64,000 nucleotides of DNA from Lineus longissimus (Eukaryota > Nemertea > Pilidiophora > Heteronemertea > Lineidae). The stretch covers positions 6,167,501 to 6,231,500 of the forward strand of contig NC_088325.1 of NCBI RefSeq assembly GCF_910592395.1, given 5' to 3'. Of the stretch, positions 46,057-57,349 are shown one piece after another. How positions within the stretch are numbered: the first letter of the stretch is position 1; each line of letters begins with the position of its first letter. Below the pieces are notes generated by a model that was given only the letters and a program-made list of their open reading frames with translations, was not told the DNA's origin and searched no databases. Both the position numbers and the translations under genes were made by a program.

Positions 46057-47363
46057 AATACATAAAAGGGAAAGACAATTATGCCGATGTGTTGAGTAGG
46101 CTGCCCATAGAGGACTCTGGCAACGTTGAGGTTGAAACTAAGCAGACTGAAGAATTTGCTCGTAGTGTGGTGACTGAAGCAGTGCCTGCTGCCATCACAC
46201 CCAGTGTAATTGAGCAAGAATCTACAAATGATGCAACCCTACAGGCTATTGAAGAGTGTATTTTGACTAGTGATTGGTCTAATCTGAGTCAGTCACCTTA
46301 CCATGCTGTAAAAGATGAGTTATGGTTGTACGGGCGTCTCGTAATGCGTGGGGACAGGATTGTCATTCCGGAGAAATTGAGAGACAAAATGATAAGGCTG
46401 GCACATGAAGGACACCAGGGCATGGTACGGACCAAAGCCCGGCTTAGAAATAAGGCTTGGTGGCCAGGGATCGATAAGGAAGTCGAGTCCTTTATCAGAG
46501 CCTGCCACCCGTGCCAATTGGTTGGAGCACGTGCCAAACCGGAACCAATAAAGTCCACCGCATTACCCGACGGACCGTGGTTTGATTTAGCAGTAGATTT
46601 GCTGGAAGTGTGCAATGGCGAGCATTTGCTCGTAACCACTGACTACTATTCCAGGTGGCCTGAGGTGGTTTTACTCAAAAAAACTGACACAGGTCATGTG
46701 ACAAGGGTTATGGATGCAATGTTTCAAACGCATGGCCTCCCATTTTCTGTTAGAAGTGATAATGGACCTCCTTTTAACACTGCAGGTTTCGATGCGTTTC
46801 TGGAGTACCTTGGAATTGAACACAAAACCAGCGTGCCATACTGGCCCCAAAGCAACGGCAACGTTGAACGGTTCAATGAAACCTTGCTAAAATGCATTAG
46901 AATTGCCAAACTTGAGAAGAAAGATTGGAAAAAGGAAGTAGAAAATTTCCTTTTCCAATATAGGAACACCCCCCGTGTTGCTACTGGAGTATCCCCAGCC
47001 CAAGCATTGATGGGTAGAGAGTTAAGGGATAAATTGCCAAAGCTCCAGTTGCAACATGGTAGACCAACAGAAGCCGAGTGGCAGGTCAAGCTGAGGGAGA
47101 GGGACGCTAGGTCCAAACTAGTTTCCAAAACCTATGCTGATGAGAAGAGGGGTGCTCTGAGTTCTAGCATTAAGGAGGGTGAAAAGGTGTTATTGCAGAA
47201 GCCGTTTAGAGAAAACAAGTTAGAACATTTCTCTGCACCAGAGCCGTATGAAGTTGTGAACAAAGATGGTGGTGGTTTAACTTTGCAAAATTCCAAAGCA
47301 ACAAGGTTCAGGTCTACTGGGCATGTAAAGCGATTTGTGGAGGGCAAAATTACAAGTCCCACT
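46000..47363 (+). pseudogene. Gypsy pol: RNase H end and integrase
   Basis: Frame entered after the shift near 46000. Shows GKDNYADVLSRLP (RNase H end). The integrase zinc-binding region has His pair AHEGH and Cys pair CHPC (near 46400-46520). The DDE core has FDLAVDLLEV, VRSDNGPPFN and YWPQSNGNVERFNETLLK, with catalytic Asp, Asp, Glu in normal spacing. The chromatin-side C-terminus is cut at 47363 by the BEL left LTR. The open frame runs on 15 codons into the LTR and stops at 47408. The original C-terminus is found in the same frame at 58046-58258. Confidence 0.9.
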
Positions 47364-48054
47364 TGTTTCGCTGTAAAAGTCGAAACGGAAATGGACTATA
47401 TTATTTAAACAGTATTTGAAAAGCCCGCGTTAAATGTTAGGTCTTTAGGCGCGAATTACGCATTGGACAAAGGGTTGCGTGATCCGAGCGCATGACTTGT
47501 AATTTTGCACCGTCACGGGATTAGCCCATTCAAGAGACATTTTAACTTAAGGCGTAACAGTGGACGGATCGCGACCAAGTCCGGGGCAAACATTTTATCT
47601 TATCAAAAAACAGGAAAAACAAACTATATGTGGATTCGTAAGTTTCAATTTTATCCTATTTAGACACTCATTAAATCACTTGTTAATTGGTGTAGGTTTT
47701 CGATGATAAAGACATTTATTTCACTTATTAGGTTTCATGGCCAGGCCAGGTTGCCAAAATATATTGCCAGATAAGTTGGATTCAGTCAGTTATTTCTATC
47801 ACCAGCGTCATGTAAATAGGCATTGAAACCATTTGCGTCAAAATCATCAGGATTATACATTTAGTTTTGTTCGTTGAAATTATGTGATAATTTGCAATGT
47901 TTTATGTTTATGGAAATGGTTTATTCACTGGTTTTAAATGGCAATTTTTCTGTGTACTTAAATGTATAATTTATTCCAGGTTTCGAATAAAATCTTTATA
48001 TCGAAGAACCACATATTCCTGCTCCGTCCTTCAGTGTCCTGGCCGGACACGTCA
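47364..48054 (+). repeat. BEL left LTR
   Basis: 691 bp, pair of 57350-58040. Contains a likely AATAAA (near 47986) and ends GGACACGTCA. Confidence 0.92.
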
Positions 48055-48304
48055 CCATTCGAAACGACCATCGGCAAAGACGACCTAGAACACGAAACGG
48101 CGAGAACGACTGGAACGAAACGCCCCGGACGAACGCATGAATAGGAAACAGAAACCGGCCGAAACCAACCGAATTCAACGACGACAAAAGGCATCCTCTG
48201 GAAATCCGAAATCAACGGCATTACGTGAATCACCACGACTTATTCTGTTCAGAGGATTGTAGAATACTGTTCTATTCGGTTCCGACTCGTAACGTTGATT
48301 CAAA

Positions 48305-49378
48305 ATGGCGGATTTAGAAAATGCCAAAAAAGCGCGCAGTGTGGCAAAAGGAATGCTCACCCGGATTCAGAACTCTGTGAAATTCATTATGGGAGAAGAA
48401 CGGCCAATACCGGAACTGGAGGAAGCAGAGGGTAAGTTCAAAGGGGCGTCAGAGGAAGTCCTCAAACGCCATCAAGAATACCTGATGCTTGTAGACTCTG
48501 ATAAAATTGATGAAGAGTTTGCGTGGATTGAGCCGATCACGGAGGGTTGTGATAAACTAACAATCTATATAAACGATTACAAGTCTTTATTTAAAGACCC
48601 ATCGCCTGCAACTCCCATATTGAAATCAGACCCAAGTGCCGCTCCAGGTTCCAGTAAATCGCAAAAGACATTGCAGATCAGAACTGAGAAAGCCCCTTTG
48701 CCCAAGTTCTCGGGAAATATTATAGAGTGTTTTGATTTCAAACGTGATTTCAAGTTCCTAGTTGAAGGTCGTTATTCCCATGAGGAAGCTTTGTATATAT
48801 TGAAAACATGTCTTGGTCAAAAACCAACTGATTGGATTCAGGGTGAGAAAGATTACGATTCGGCTTGGGATGCTCTTGACAGTAAATATGGGAATCCCCG
48901 TTTGGCGTCAGATGTTTTGATTGGCACACTCAACCGTTTCAAAACAGTCCAGGAAAACGATCTTGCCCCGCTTATTGAGTTGCATCATTTGATCAAGAAA
49001 ATTTACAATGCGCTCAGTGAGTTGAAACGCCCAACTGATTTGAACAACTCTACTACCATAGGCCTGATTGAAAAGAAACTGCAATTTAACGACAGACTGA
49101 AATGGGCTTCGCACCAGCAGACTAAGAACATTCAACCTTCTATTGACACTTTACTTGATTGGATGAAAGGTGAAATTTGGGTCCGGCAGATTGCCGGCGC
49201 GGACATTCGTAGTTCAAAATCTGGTCATGTGAAGCATGCGGTGAATGTTTCTAGTTCGGACAGTAGTGTTACGTCAGAAAATAAGACTGTGACTGCACAA
49301 CCTGAATCAGACAATAGGTCTACTCAAAGTTATAGTGGTTCCAATTATAGTCCCACTTGTTGGGTTTGTAAACATTAA
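48305..49378 (+). pseudogene. BEL/Pao gag
   Basis: ATG at 48305; 357 codons. An N-terminal helical region (MADLENAKKARSVAKGMLTR) is followed by the DUF1759-type gag core (LPKFSGNIIECFDFKRDFKF, then YILKTCLGQKPTDWI and WDALDSKYGNPRLASDVLIG) found in BEL/Pao and related proteins. The frame stops with TAA (49376-49378) in the middle of the CCHC zinc finger: CWVCKH, stop, then in frame HKPHEC, followed by a second finger CYFCLRIHRGPC. The stop therefore truncates gag just where the nucleic-acid-binding part begins. A frameshift near 49650 separates the finger region from the protease. Confidence 0.88.
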
Positions 49379-49677
49379 CATAAACCTCATGAGTGCACAA
49401 AGTTCAAAGCCATGAATTTGGAAACTAGGTTAACTGAAGTTAGGAAAGTGAAAGCATGCTACTTTTGTCTGCGCATACACCGTGGGCCATGTCGCGTTAG
49501 AAAACGTTGTGAAATCGTCACCGATGGCAAAATTTTTCCATTTAGTCATCATCCACTCTTACACGGGGCTCCATTTGACCGCGCTGCCAGCAACACTTCA
49601 GTTCTCTCCTGTAGTGCGAACATGTTACCTGTCATTTCATCAACTCTGAAACTCAAGCCATCAAAGCTGGCACGCTG

Positions 49678-50922
49678 TTGTTTGATAGTGGGTCGCAACT
49701 GTCATTGATTCGGGCCGAATACGCTAGGGACTTGGGTTTGCGGGGCAAAGACATTGTCATCAATATAAGCAAAGTAGGTGGCCAAGAAGAATTATTAGAA
49801 AGCAAGGTGTACAATATGCAGGTGCAATCCGTCAATGGAAATTCACGCTTCAGTATCAAAGTTATCGCCATTCCGAAAATTGGCGAGGACATTGCGTACG
49901 TTTATGTTGAACATCTAAAAGGGGTTGTGGGAAACGAATTCGCCGCACTAAATAGAGCTTCAGGACCCGTTGATATTCTGATCGGCATTGACCATGCGAA
50001 GTTTCATGGCGGGACCACGCACGTAAATGAGCGGTTCGCTATTCGGAATTCTATTCTTGGTCCTGTTGTGTTTGGCGCCGCATCCCTCAATTCTGAAATG
50101 ACATATAGCGAATATCATGTCTCTCTGTTGGAACCGGTTGACATTACCGCTTTCTGGGCTACTGAACAAATGGGAGTGGCAGTAAATCCTTGCTGTATCA
50201 AACAGACGTACCTGGAAAAGAAGCTGAATCTAGTGGAGAGAGAGGAGGCACAGATGATCAGGGACAGTGCGAAAAAGGAAGGAAACAGATGGGTAATACC
50301 ACTACCGTGGCTGCGTGATCCTGCTGAGCTGCCAGATAATTACTATCAAGTGAAGGCAAAACTGATCAGCACGGAGAAACGGTTAGACAAAAATGCGGAC
50401 TACGCAAAGATGTACGACGACCAGATAAATGATCTTGTGGCACAGGGTTCAGCCAGGAAATTATACCAGGATGAGATAGAAAGCCACAAGGGTCCCGTGC
50501 ATTATATAAGCCACCATGCTGTGTATCGTCCAGAGAAGAAATCAACTCCATGCCGCCTGGTCTTCAATTCTGCCGCCAGCTTCCAGGGACACATCTTGAA
50601 CAGATATCTACGGAAAGGCCCTGATCTACTGAATAACCTGGTTGGAGTTTTGACAAGATTCCGCGAAAACCCAGTGGCCATTATGGGAGATGTTTCCAAC
50701 ATGTATCACCAGATATTAGTGGATCCAATCCGAGATGCACGCACACATCGATTTCTGTGGAGAAACTATGAAAATCGGCCCCCCGATATATACGTGAAAC
50801 AAGTGCTGACGTTCGGAGATATATCTTCGCCAGCGATTGCGAATACTGCGATGGACCTAACGGCGGAGGAATTCGAAGATCTACTACCTGAGGCGGTCAC
50901 AACCATCAAGAATTGCCGGTAA
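49678..50922 (+). pseudogene. BEL/Pao pol part 1: protease and first half of RT
   Basis: Aspartic protease motif FDSGSQLSLIRAEYARDLGL directly at the start, then RT: PCRLVFNSAASFQGHILNRY (near 50550), AIMGDVSNMYHQILVDPIRD (first catalytic Asp, near 50680), FGDISSPAIANTAMDLTAEE. The frame ends with TAA at 50920-50922 exactly in the codon preceding MDD, i.e. at the tyrosine of the YMDD catalytic motif, and continues in the same frame at 50923. No ATG start is expected; the protein is part of a gag-pol polyprotein. Clearly an inactivating nonsense mutation. Confidence 0.9.
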
Positions 50923-53312
50923 ATGGACGACATCTGCGATTCACTGAAGGATACCAAAACCGCAACAAAACGGGCGGGTGAGGTTGACAAGATACTCAAG
51001 AGTGGACATTTCAAAATCAAAGAATGGATCTCTAATATCCCGACACACGGAGAGGAAACCAAATCAGAGCTTCCAAATGAAAAGGTTCTAGGAGCGGTTT
51101 GGGATCGGAAAACTGATGAAATTGCAATCGCGGTGAAGCCACCAAAATGGCTAGCAATGGAAGAAGGCCAATTGATGAAAATCCCTGACAAGCTGACAAA
51201 GCGGATGGTACTCAGTGCCCTAGCGGGAGTTTTTGACGTGATAGGCATCGCCGCTCCAGTCATCTTGACTGCAAAGATCTGGTTACAAGAGTTGTGGAAG
51301 GAGAAATATCAATGGGATGAAGACCTCCCTGAGCCTGTAAAACAAAAATTGGCAACGTGGTTTAAAGACTTGCAGAGGCTGAAAGCATACAAAATCGAAC
51401 GATGCCTAACCCCAACCGAGTCTGAAGGTCAACCAATATTAGTCATCTTCGGTGATGCGTCTGAAAACGGATTCGGCTGCGTCGCGTACGTAAGATGGAA
51501 AAATTCCGACGGCTATGAAACTCGGTTCGTGAGGGCAAAATCTAGGGTCGCGCCGCTAAAACCGCTCACAATACCGCGATTAGAATTACAAGCAGCAGTC
51601 TTGGCCAGCCGTTTGAAAGAAACCATTATTGCGGAAATGCGATTCGATGTAGAAAATACTGTTCTGTTTTCTGATTCTATGATAGTTTTAGCATGGATAA
51701 AGAGTGAAGCCAGAACCTTTAACACATTCATATCCAACCGCATTGGCGAAATCCAGATGAAGACGGATGTGAAAGGTTGGCGGCACTGTCCTAGCGAACT
51801 GAACATTGCCGATGACGTCAGCAGAGGGTGCTCCGTGGAAAACTTGGCTGAATCTTGGAAGTACGGGCCACCTTTTTTGAAATTGCCCATAAGTGAGTGG
51901 CCTACCGTGGAAGACACCGACTGTCAGGATGAAAGTGAGTTAAAATCCGCTCGCATGATCATGAATGTATCCGTAGCCGCGCCGATACTTGCAAACATGA
52001 ATACATTCTCATCTCAGTCACGCGCAATCAGAGTTACAGCGCACATAATGCGGTTCAAACAAAACTTCTGCACAATGTGGAAATTCAAATGTCAGCCGCG
52101 TTCAGGACCATTGTCAGTAGAAGAAGTTGAAAATGCGGAGAAAAAACTTCGCATTCATGCACAATCTTCGCTTCATCTGTTGCTTGGAAAACATGAGCTG
52201 GCCAGCCTTTCACCATTTGTGGACAGCGAAGGAATCATTAGGGTAGGCGGACGAGTAGGAAAGGCTATGGTTAGCTATGATACACAACATCCTGCTCTCT
52301 TGCCAAACAATCACTGGTATTCAAATCTCATTGTTCACAGGGCACATCAATATGGACATTCTGGTGTAGCAGCGACTGCGGCGAAAGTAAGGAGAAAGTA
52401 CTGGATTATTGGGGTGACTAGGCTGGCGAAGACGGTCAAGTATCGATGTGTCTTCTGTCGCAAGATGACAGCCGAGTCAGAAATGCAGATCATGGCAGAA
52501 CTTCCAGTGGAGCGCTTACAGCCAATGACACCTCCATTCAAGAATACCGCATTGGATCTCTTCGGCCCATTCAAGATTAGGATAACCAGAAACAAACATG
52601 ACAAGGCATACGGAGTATTATTCACCTGTCTAAATGTGCGAGCAGTCTACTTGGATATAACCGTTGACTACTCAACCATGGAGTTCCTTCAGGTCCTACG
52701 GCGCTTCTTCTCAATCCGAGGTACCCCTCAGACCATCCTCAGCGATCGTGGTCCCCAACTGGTAGGTTCCGCTCCACAAGTGAAAGAATGGTGCTGCGAG
52801 CGAGTGACAAGATGGCTGTTCCTGACCCCCACAGCTGCGCATCATAACGGGTGTGCCGAAGCTCTCGTCAAATCCTGTAAAACCGCGCTCAAACACGCAA
52901 TTGGAGATCAGGTTTTGACAGCATTGGAGCTACAGACCGTACTATTTGAGGTAGCTAACCTTGTAAATGAACGACCAATCGGGCGTTGCTCAACGGATCC
53001 GGACGACGGTGCGTATATCTGCCCAAACGATATGTTATTAGGACGAGCCTCAGCCACTGTACCCCAAGGGCCATTCCAGGAGACGAACAATCCAAGACAT
53101 CGTGTTGAGTTTTGCCAACAGATAGTGAAGTCCTTCTGGAATCGTTGGTATAGAGACGTCTTTCCGACATTGATGCCTCGCAGAAAATGGCAAACTACAA
53201 GAAGGGACGTGTGTGAAGGGGACTTCGTACTCATCAAGGAAACAAATCCAATCCGCGGTACATGGAAAACCGGGCGCGTTGTGAAACCGAACCCGGATAT
53301 CGACTCTGGGGT
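50923..53312 (+). pseudogene. BEL/Pao pol part 2: RT end, RNase H, integrase
   Basis: Begins MDDICDSLKD (RT motif C minus its tyrosine). RNase H: LVIFGDASENGFGCVAYVRW, TVLFSDSMIVLAWIKSE, LNIADDVSRG. Integrase: zinc finger HRAHQYGH and CVFCRK (near 52340-52460), core with TALDLFGPFKI, ILSDRGPQLVG and HHNGCAEALVKSCK, then the C-terminal DFVLIKETNPIRGTWKTGRV ending near 53312, where the inserted LINE begins. The reading frame runs on into LINE sequence to a stop at 53607. The last 19 codons of BEL pol reappear at 57266. Confidence 0.9.
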
Positions 53313-53329
53313 AGATAGCTACAGAACGA

Positions 53330-53607
53330 ACGAGCAGGGCTGCGGGGAATTCACTGGCGTGACCAGAAAACCTCGACGGCGGAGGGCGCCCCTATTCGTG
53401 GGGTTCATCTCGCCCCGGACCACCGTTGACTCAATACTTAGGTTCTTAGTTGGTCACAAAGTGAGCGAGCCGCACGTTAGACTCATGAAAAGCAAAATTA
53501 GAGGCACCCAGTCAGCTAAAGTCATTGTTGACCTACAGGACAAGGACATGTTGCTCCATGAGGACTTCTGGCCAGCCGGTGTCCTCTGTCGGGAGTGGAT
53601 GGATTAG
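53330..53607 (+). pseudogene. LINE ORF1, C-terminal fragment fused to BEL pol frame
   Basis: Reads a basic run RKPRRRRAPLFVGFISPRTT, then a domain ending DFWPAGVLCREWMD and TAG at 53605-53607. The LFVG..SP.TT start and the FWP-x-GV end are characteristic of the C-terminal domain of gag-like ORF1 proteins in several LINE clades, which bind element RNA. The N-terminal part is missing by 5' truncation. By chance the fragment is in frame with the upstream BEL polyprotein, so one open frame spans the junction. Confidence 0.7.
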
Positions 53608-53618
53608 ACAATCGTTTC

Positions 53619-56600
53619 ATGGATAGCTCGTCTCGTAACCTATCTCTTGCGTGCTGGAATGCGCGCGGCATAATGTCCGGGTCACTATATGTGGACAAAC
53701 TGCTCACTTCCCGGAATCTCAACATTTTGGGAATCTCAGAACACTGGCTATATCCTGACTCGGCCCAGTTCTTAGAGTCCGTTAACAATGATTTTTCTGC
53801 TTATGTAGTCTGTGATAAAGACCTATTTATCTCCGATAAGGTGCGCCGTGGTAAAGGTGGTGTGGCCCTCCTATGGCGCAAGGATCTTACACCCTCTATC
53901 ACAGGCCTGCACCTGGATAGCGATAGAACAGTGGGAATATCACTGAGTATTACGGGGTATAGGATGATCACAATCATTGTGGCTTACCTCCCAAGCTCGA
54001 ACCACCCGGACGATTACTTCATCGAATACGTGGACTACTTATCTCAGCTGTATGATTACTACAGCCCCCTTGGTGAGGTGATCATCATGGGGGATCTTAA
54101 CGTGAAAATCGACGGGACAAGGGTGCCGCTGTGCGTTACTAGTCGAAGGATACGCGCAATGAACGCCTTCCTTTCAAACTCTGGACTCATATCTGTCCCC
54201 GCCAGCAATATCTGCAAGGGCCCCACCTATACCTTTGATCCGTTCGAGGGGGCCAACAAAACCCTTTTTGATCACATCCTAGTGAATGCTTCGCTGATGG
54301 AATCGGCTAGTGACTGTGTTATACTACAAGAAAATGGCATAAACACATCGGACCATTTACCCATCTGTGCAGTAGTAAAAATGTCCCATACTGGCGCCTC
54401 AGACAACACTACTGCTCGGGGATTTCTAGTTGTGCGCTACAATTGGGACCGGTGCATAAGAGACAACTTCTGTTGCATAACTGACTACAGAGCAATACTC
54501 GAAAGAAACCTCCCGCAGGTCGATACGTCAACTGCGCGTACGCACGCCGAAATTGATGCACTGTATGAATCAGTAGTTCGCACAATGGTCACCGCAGCTG
54601 ATCTCTCCATTCCCAAACGGAGGAATTCGCGTAAGAAGTGCAGACCGAACTGGAATGAAAAACTCAAGCCTATCTATCAGCAAATGAAACAGGCACGCCA
54701 CCTGTGGGTGCAAGCAGACAAACCCAGATCGGCGGACTCGGAGGAATTCAAACTGTACAAAGAGGCCAAACGGGCTTTCAGAGCGGCTCTGCGAAAGCAG
54801 AATGCCGACTTGGAGGCGAATTTCTATGCAGAACTGGACGAGCTTGCCGAGGTAGACCAGGACAAATTCTGGAGACTGCTAAAAAGCCGTAAACTCACGC
54901 CAAACAGGCCCCCTCCCCCTATGCGCTTCAAAGGGGAAATGTGTTATGACACTTCGGACATCGCGAATAAGTGGGCCGCATATTTAGAAGAGCTTTATTC
55001 TCCGAAATGCGACCTGAGATATGATGAAACGTTTAGGTGTGAAGTAGACAGGTCAGTGCAAGACATGGACGAAAGGTCAAAGCAGATACAGATAGACGGC
55101 CTCGACCACCCTTTCTCTTTTGAGGAAGTTACGCGCGCGATTCGTGGACTTAAGTGTGGGAAAGCAGGAGGTCACGATTCCCTCACGAACGAACACATCA
55201 AATATGGAGGTCGCATCCTCCATACAACGCTCACAAATCTCCTTAACGTGATACTGACATCTGAGCATGCACCGGCCAGTGCCAAGAAAGGAGTTATCCA
55301 CACTATACATAAGGGTGGGGGAAAGGATCGGGCCGAACCAGGGAGTTATCGTCCGATAACGTTGCTACCTGTTCTGTACAAACTGTTAGAAAAACTGATG
55401 CTAGAGAAACTGAATCGATGGACGCAAGACAACAATATAGTTTTCCCTAATCGCCAGCAAAGTGCCTACCAAAAGAAGCGCAGTTGTGTACCCACTGCCT
55501 TCGTGCTCCAGGAAACAATCCGTCACAATCTCGAAAGGAACTCGAAAGTGTACGCGTGCTTCTTGGATACATCCAAAGCCTTCGATACCGTCTGGCATAA
55601 CGGGCTCTTCTACAAGCTTTTTAATTTTGGGGTGCAAGGCAAGCTTTGGCGCTTGACCAAAAACTGCTATGTGGATGCTGAAAGTTGCGTGATTGTCAGT
55701 AATACTATGTCCCCGTGGTTTGCGCTAAAACAGTCTGTCAGACAAGGTGGTGTACTCTCAACCTGGTTGTACCTACTTTACATCAACGAACTTCTTGACA
55801 ACCTTGATCAGTTAGATGTCGGTGCTAAAATCGAAGATGTGAACTGTGGATCGCCTTGCCACGCGGACGATCTCACCCTGGTATCGCTCTCAAAGTTTGG
55901 ATTAGACGGCATGATGGGGTGCTGTGACCAGTATGCAATTAAGTGGAGATACGACTACAATGGACAAAAGTACCTGATAATAGTATTCGGTGAAAGCCTG
56001 AGACAGTGGGAACGAGCGAAGCCACTCCGCAATTGGCACTTGGGTAACAAACAAGTCAGGGAAACAGATGTTTGTGTGCACCTTGGGGTATCCCAGGATA
56101 AGCATTCCAAGCCATTGAGGCAAGTAATAGCCGCCGCCCAGAAGCTGAAAAATACGTTAATGTGCATCCTAGGTCCGGGGATTCAACCTTCTGGTTTTAA
56201 TCCAGCCTCGTCTTTCAAACTCTACTGCACCGTATGCCTTCCCCGAGCGCTCTACGGTAGTGAAATTTGGGACAATCTGTCTGCGCGCGAAACGATGATC
56301 CTCGAAAGGGCACACCGCTTTTGCTTGAAAAGGATGCAAGGATTTCCGAGAATGACTAGGACTTTAGTGGCTCAAGCAATGATCGGGAGCCATTGTATTC
56401 AATCTTCAGTGGACGCTAGACGTCTCCAGTTCCTTGGTCAACTTGTAGCTTTAAGTAAAGCGCCATGCAAACTCCCGTGGACGGTATTCAGATTCAGGTA
56501 CCTATCCATGCAGGACAGAACTACCTGCAGTAAGGAGTGCATTGGCTATGTTCCCTTGCTCAGGGACACGTTATATAAATATCATCTATCGGATTACTTA

Positions 56601-57116
56601 GAACAAGCCGCCACGGACCCAGCTCTTTTCCCTCACAAATCCGTCTGGAAATCGACTGTACGATTAGCCATAGAGACTCATGAAAATGTTAACTTCGTGT
56701 CCGCGTGTAACAAGGACTGCGAACTAACCAGAATTCTGAACATTGAGAAAACGTTGGACTTTCCGTCCCTCCTCTGGCTGTCCGCCCAAAAGGACCCGAG
56801 GAGTAAACATAGATATGCTTTTCTTGCAAAGCTGAACACATTTGTCATATTGCAAGAGCCTATATATTGCTCACATTGTAAAAGCGCATACACGGACACA
56901 CCACGACATCTCTTCTGCAAGTGCTCGGGTCTCGCGGTAAAGCGAGACCTATTCTGGGAAAGAGCCGTAGACGAATGCTCCGTAGAGGTGTCCGCGGCAC
57001 TGTGGAACATGAATGACAATGATCTAACAGAGACATTGCTAGGTAAGCAAATACCTGGCTGCGACCTAGAAGACAGCATGTCATTGCTGCAAATTGCAGC
57101 GGAGTGCTGGTATTAA
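53619..57116 (+). CDS. LINE ORF2: endonuclease and reverse transcriptase, open
   Basis: First ATG at 53619; the frame is open from 53595, overlapping the ORF1 stop, an arrangement suited to reinitiation. About 1165 residues without a stop. Apurinic-type endonuclease: LACWNARGI, LGISEHWLYP, IIMGDLNVKID, TSDHLPIC (about residues 10-260). RT: SYRPITLLPVLYKLLEKLML, motif A ACFLDTSKAFDTVW, motif B VRQGGVLSTWLYLLYINEL, motif C CHADDLTLVS (His where Tyr/Phe is usual before ADD). A C-terminal Cys/His finger CSHCKSAYTDTPRHLFCKC closes the protein. The enzyme would nick target DNA and prime reverse transcription there. Clade not assigned. It looks intact, but this genomic copy lacks its promoter and ORF1 start. 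Confidence 0.9.
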   Translation: MDSSSRNLSLACWNARGIMSGSLYVDKLLTSRNLNILGISEHWLYPDSAQFLESVNNDFSAYVVCDKDLFISDKVRRGKGGVALLWRKDLTPSITGLHLDSDRTVGISLSITGYRMITIIVAYLPSSNHPDDYFIEYVDYLSQLYDYYSPLGEVIIMGDLNVKIDGTRVPLCVTSRRIRAMNAFLSNSGLISVPASNICKGPTYTFDPFEGANKTLFDHILVNASLMESASDCVILQENGINTSDHLPICAVVKMSHTGASDNTTARGFLVVRYNWDRCIRDNFCCITDYRAILERNLPQVDTSTARTHAEIDALYESVVRTMVTAADLSIPKRRNSRKKCRPNWNEKLKPIYQQMKQARHLWVQADKPRSADSEEFKLYKEAKRAFRAALRKQNADLEANFYAELDELAEVDQDKFWRLLKSRKLTPNRPPPPMRFKGEMCYDTSDIANKWAAYLEELYSPKCDLRYDETFRCEVDRSVQDMDERSKQIQIDGLDHPFSFEEVTRAIRGLKCGKAGGHDSLTNEHIKYGGRILHTTLTNLLNVILTSEHAPASAKKGVIHTIHKGGGKDRAEPGSYRPITLLPVLYKLLEKLMLEKLNRWTQDNNIVFPNRQQSAYQKKRSCVPTAFVLQETIRHNLERNSKVYACFLDTSKAFDTVWHNGLFYKLFNFGVQGKLWRLTKNCYVDAESCVIVSNTMSPWFALKQSVRQGGVLSTWLYLLYINELLDNLDQLDVGAKIEDVNCGSPCHADDLTLVSLSKFGLDGMMGCCDQYAIKWRYDYNGQKYLIIVFGESLRQWERAKPLRNWHLGNKQVRETDVCVHLGVSQDKHSKPLRQVIAAAQKLKNTLMCILGPGIQPSGFNPASSFKLYCTVCLPRALYGSEIWDNLSARETMILERAHRFCLKRMQGFPRMTRTLVAQAMIGSHCIQSSVDARRLQFLGQLVALSKAPCKLPWTVFRFRYLSMQDRTTCSKECIGYVPLLRDTLYKYHLSDYLEQAATDPALFPHKSVWKSTVRLAIETHENVNFVSACNKDCELTRILNIEKTLDFPSLLWLSAQKDPRSKHRYAFLAKLNTFVILQEPIYCSHCKSAYTDTPRHLFCKCSGLAVKRDLFWERAVDECSVEVSAALWNMNDNDLTETLLGKQIPGCDLEDSMSLLQIAAECWY

Positions 57117-57265
57117 CCAGCTCACTCAATTAATTACCAAATTACCTGTAAATAATGCACTCACTCCTCATACACTCTGTTAAATTTATTGTATACTATT
57201 TTGTATATCTTCTTCTGCATAGGAGGAATAAATAAATAAATAAAAATAAAAATATATAAATATAT

Positions 57266-57322
57266 GACCGCCCAATCACGAAAATCGTGGTTTTGTATCC
57301 CGCAGAGGGTTGGGGGAGATGA
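57266..57322 (+). pseudogene. BEL/Pao pol C-terminal end after the LINE
   Basis: Nineteen codons including the stop: DRPITKIVVLYPAEGWGR then TGA. The RPI-x-K-I-V-V-L text is the usual end of BEL/Pao polyproteins. It directly follows the LINE tail, showing where the LINE entered. Confidence 0.85.
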
Positions 57323-57349
57323 ATAGATTATGTCATCGCCGGGGGAGAG

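Larger units (their letters stand above)
53310..57265 (+). mobile_element. LINE nested in BEL pol
   Basis: Non-LTR retrotransposon of about 4 kb: C-terminal part of ORF1, an open ORF2, a short 3' untranslated region, and an AATA-repeat tail (about 57226-57264). The 5' boundary is placed between 53285 and 53345, because BEL-type integrase C-terminal sequence ends there and ORF1-like sequence begins. ORF1 is 5'-truncated. The BEL frame resumes directly after the tail at 57266. No clear target duplication was found, so a small target deletion is possible. Confidence 0.82.
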
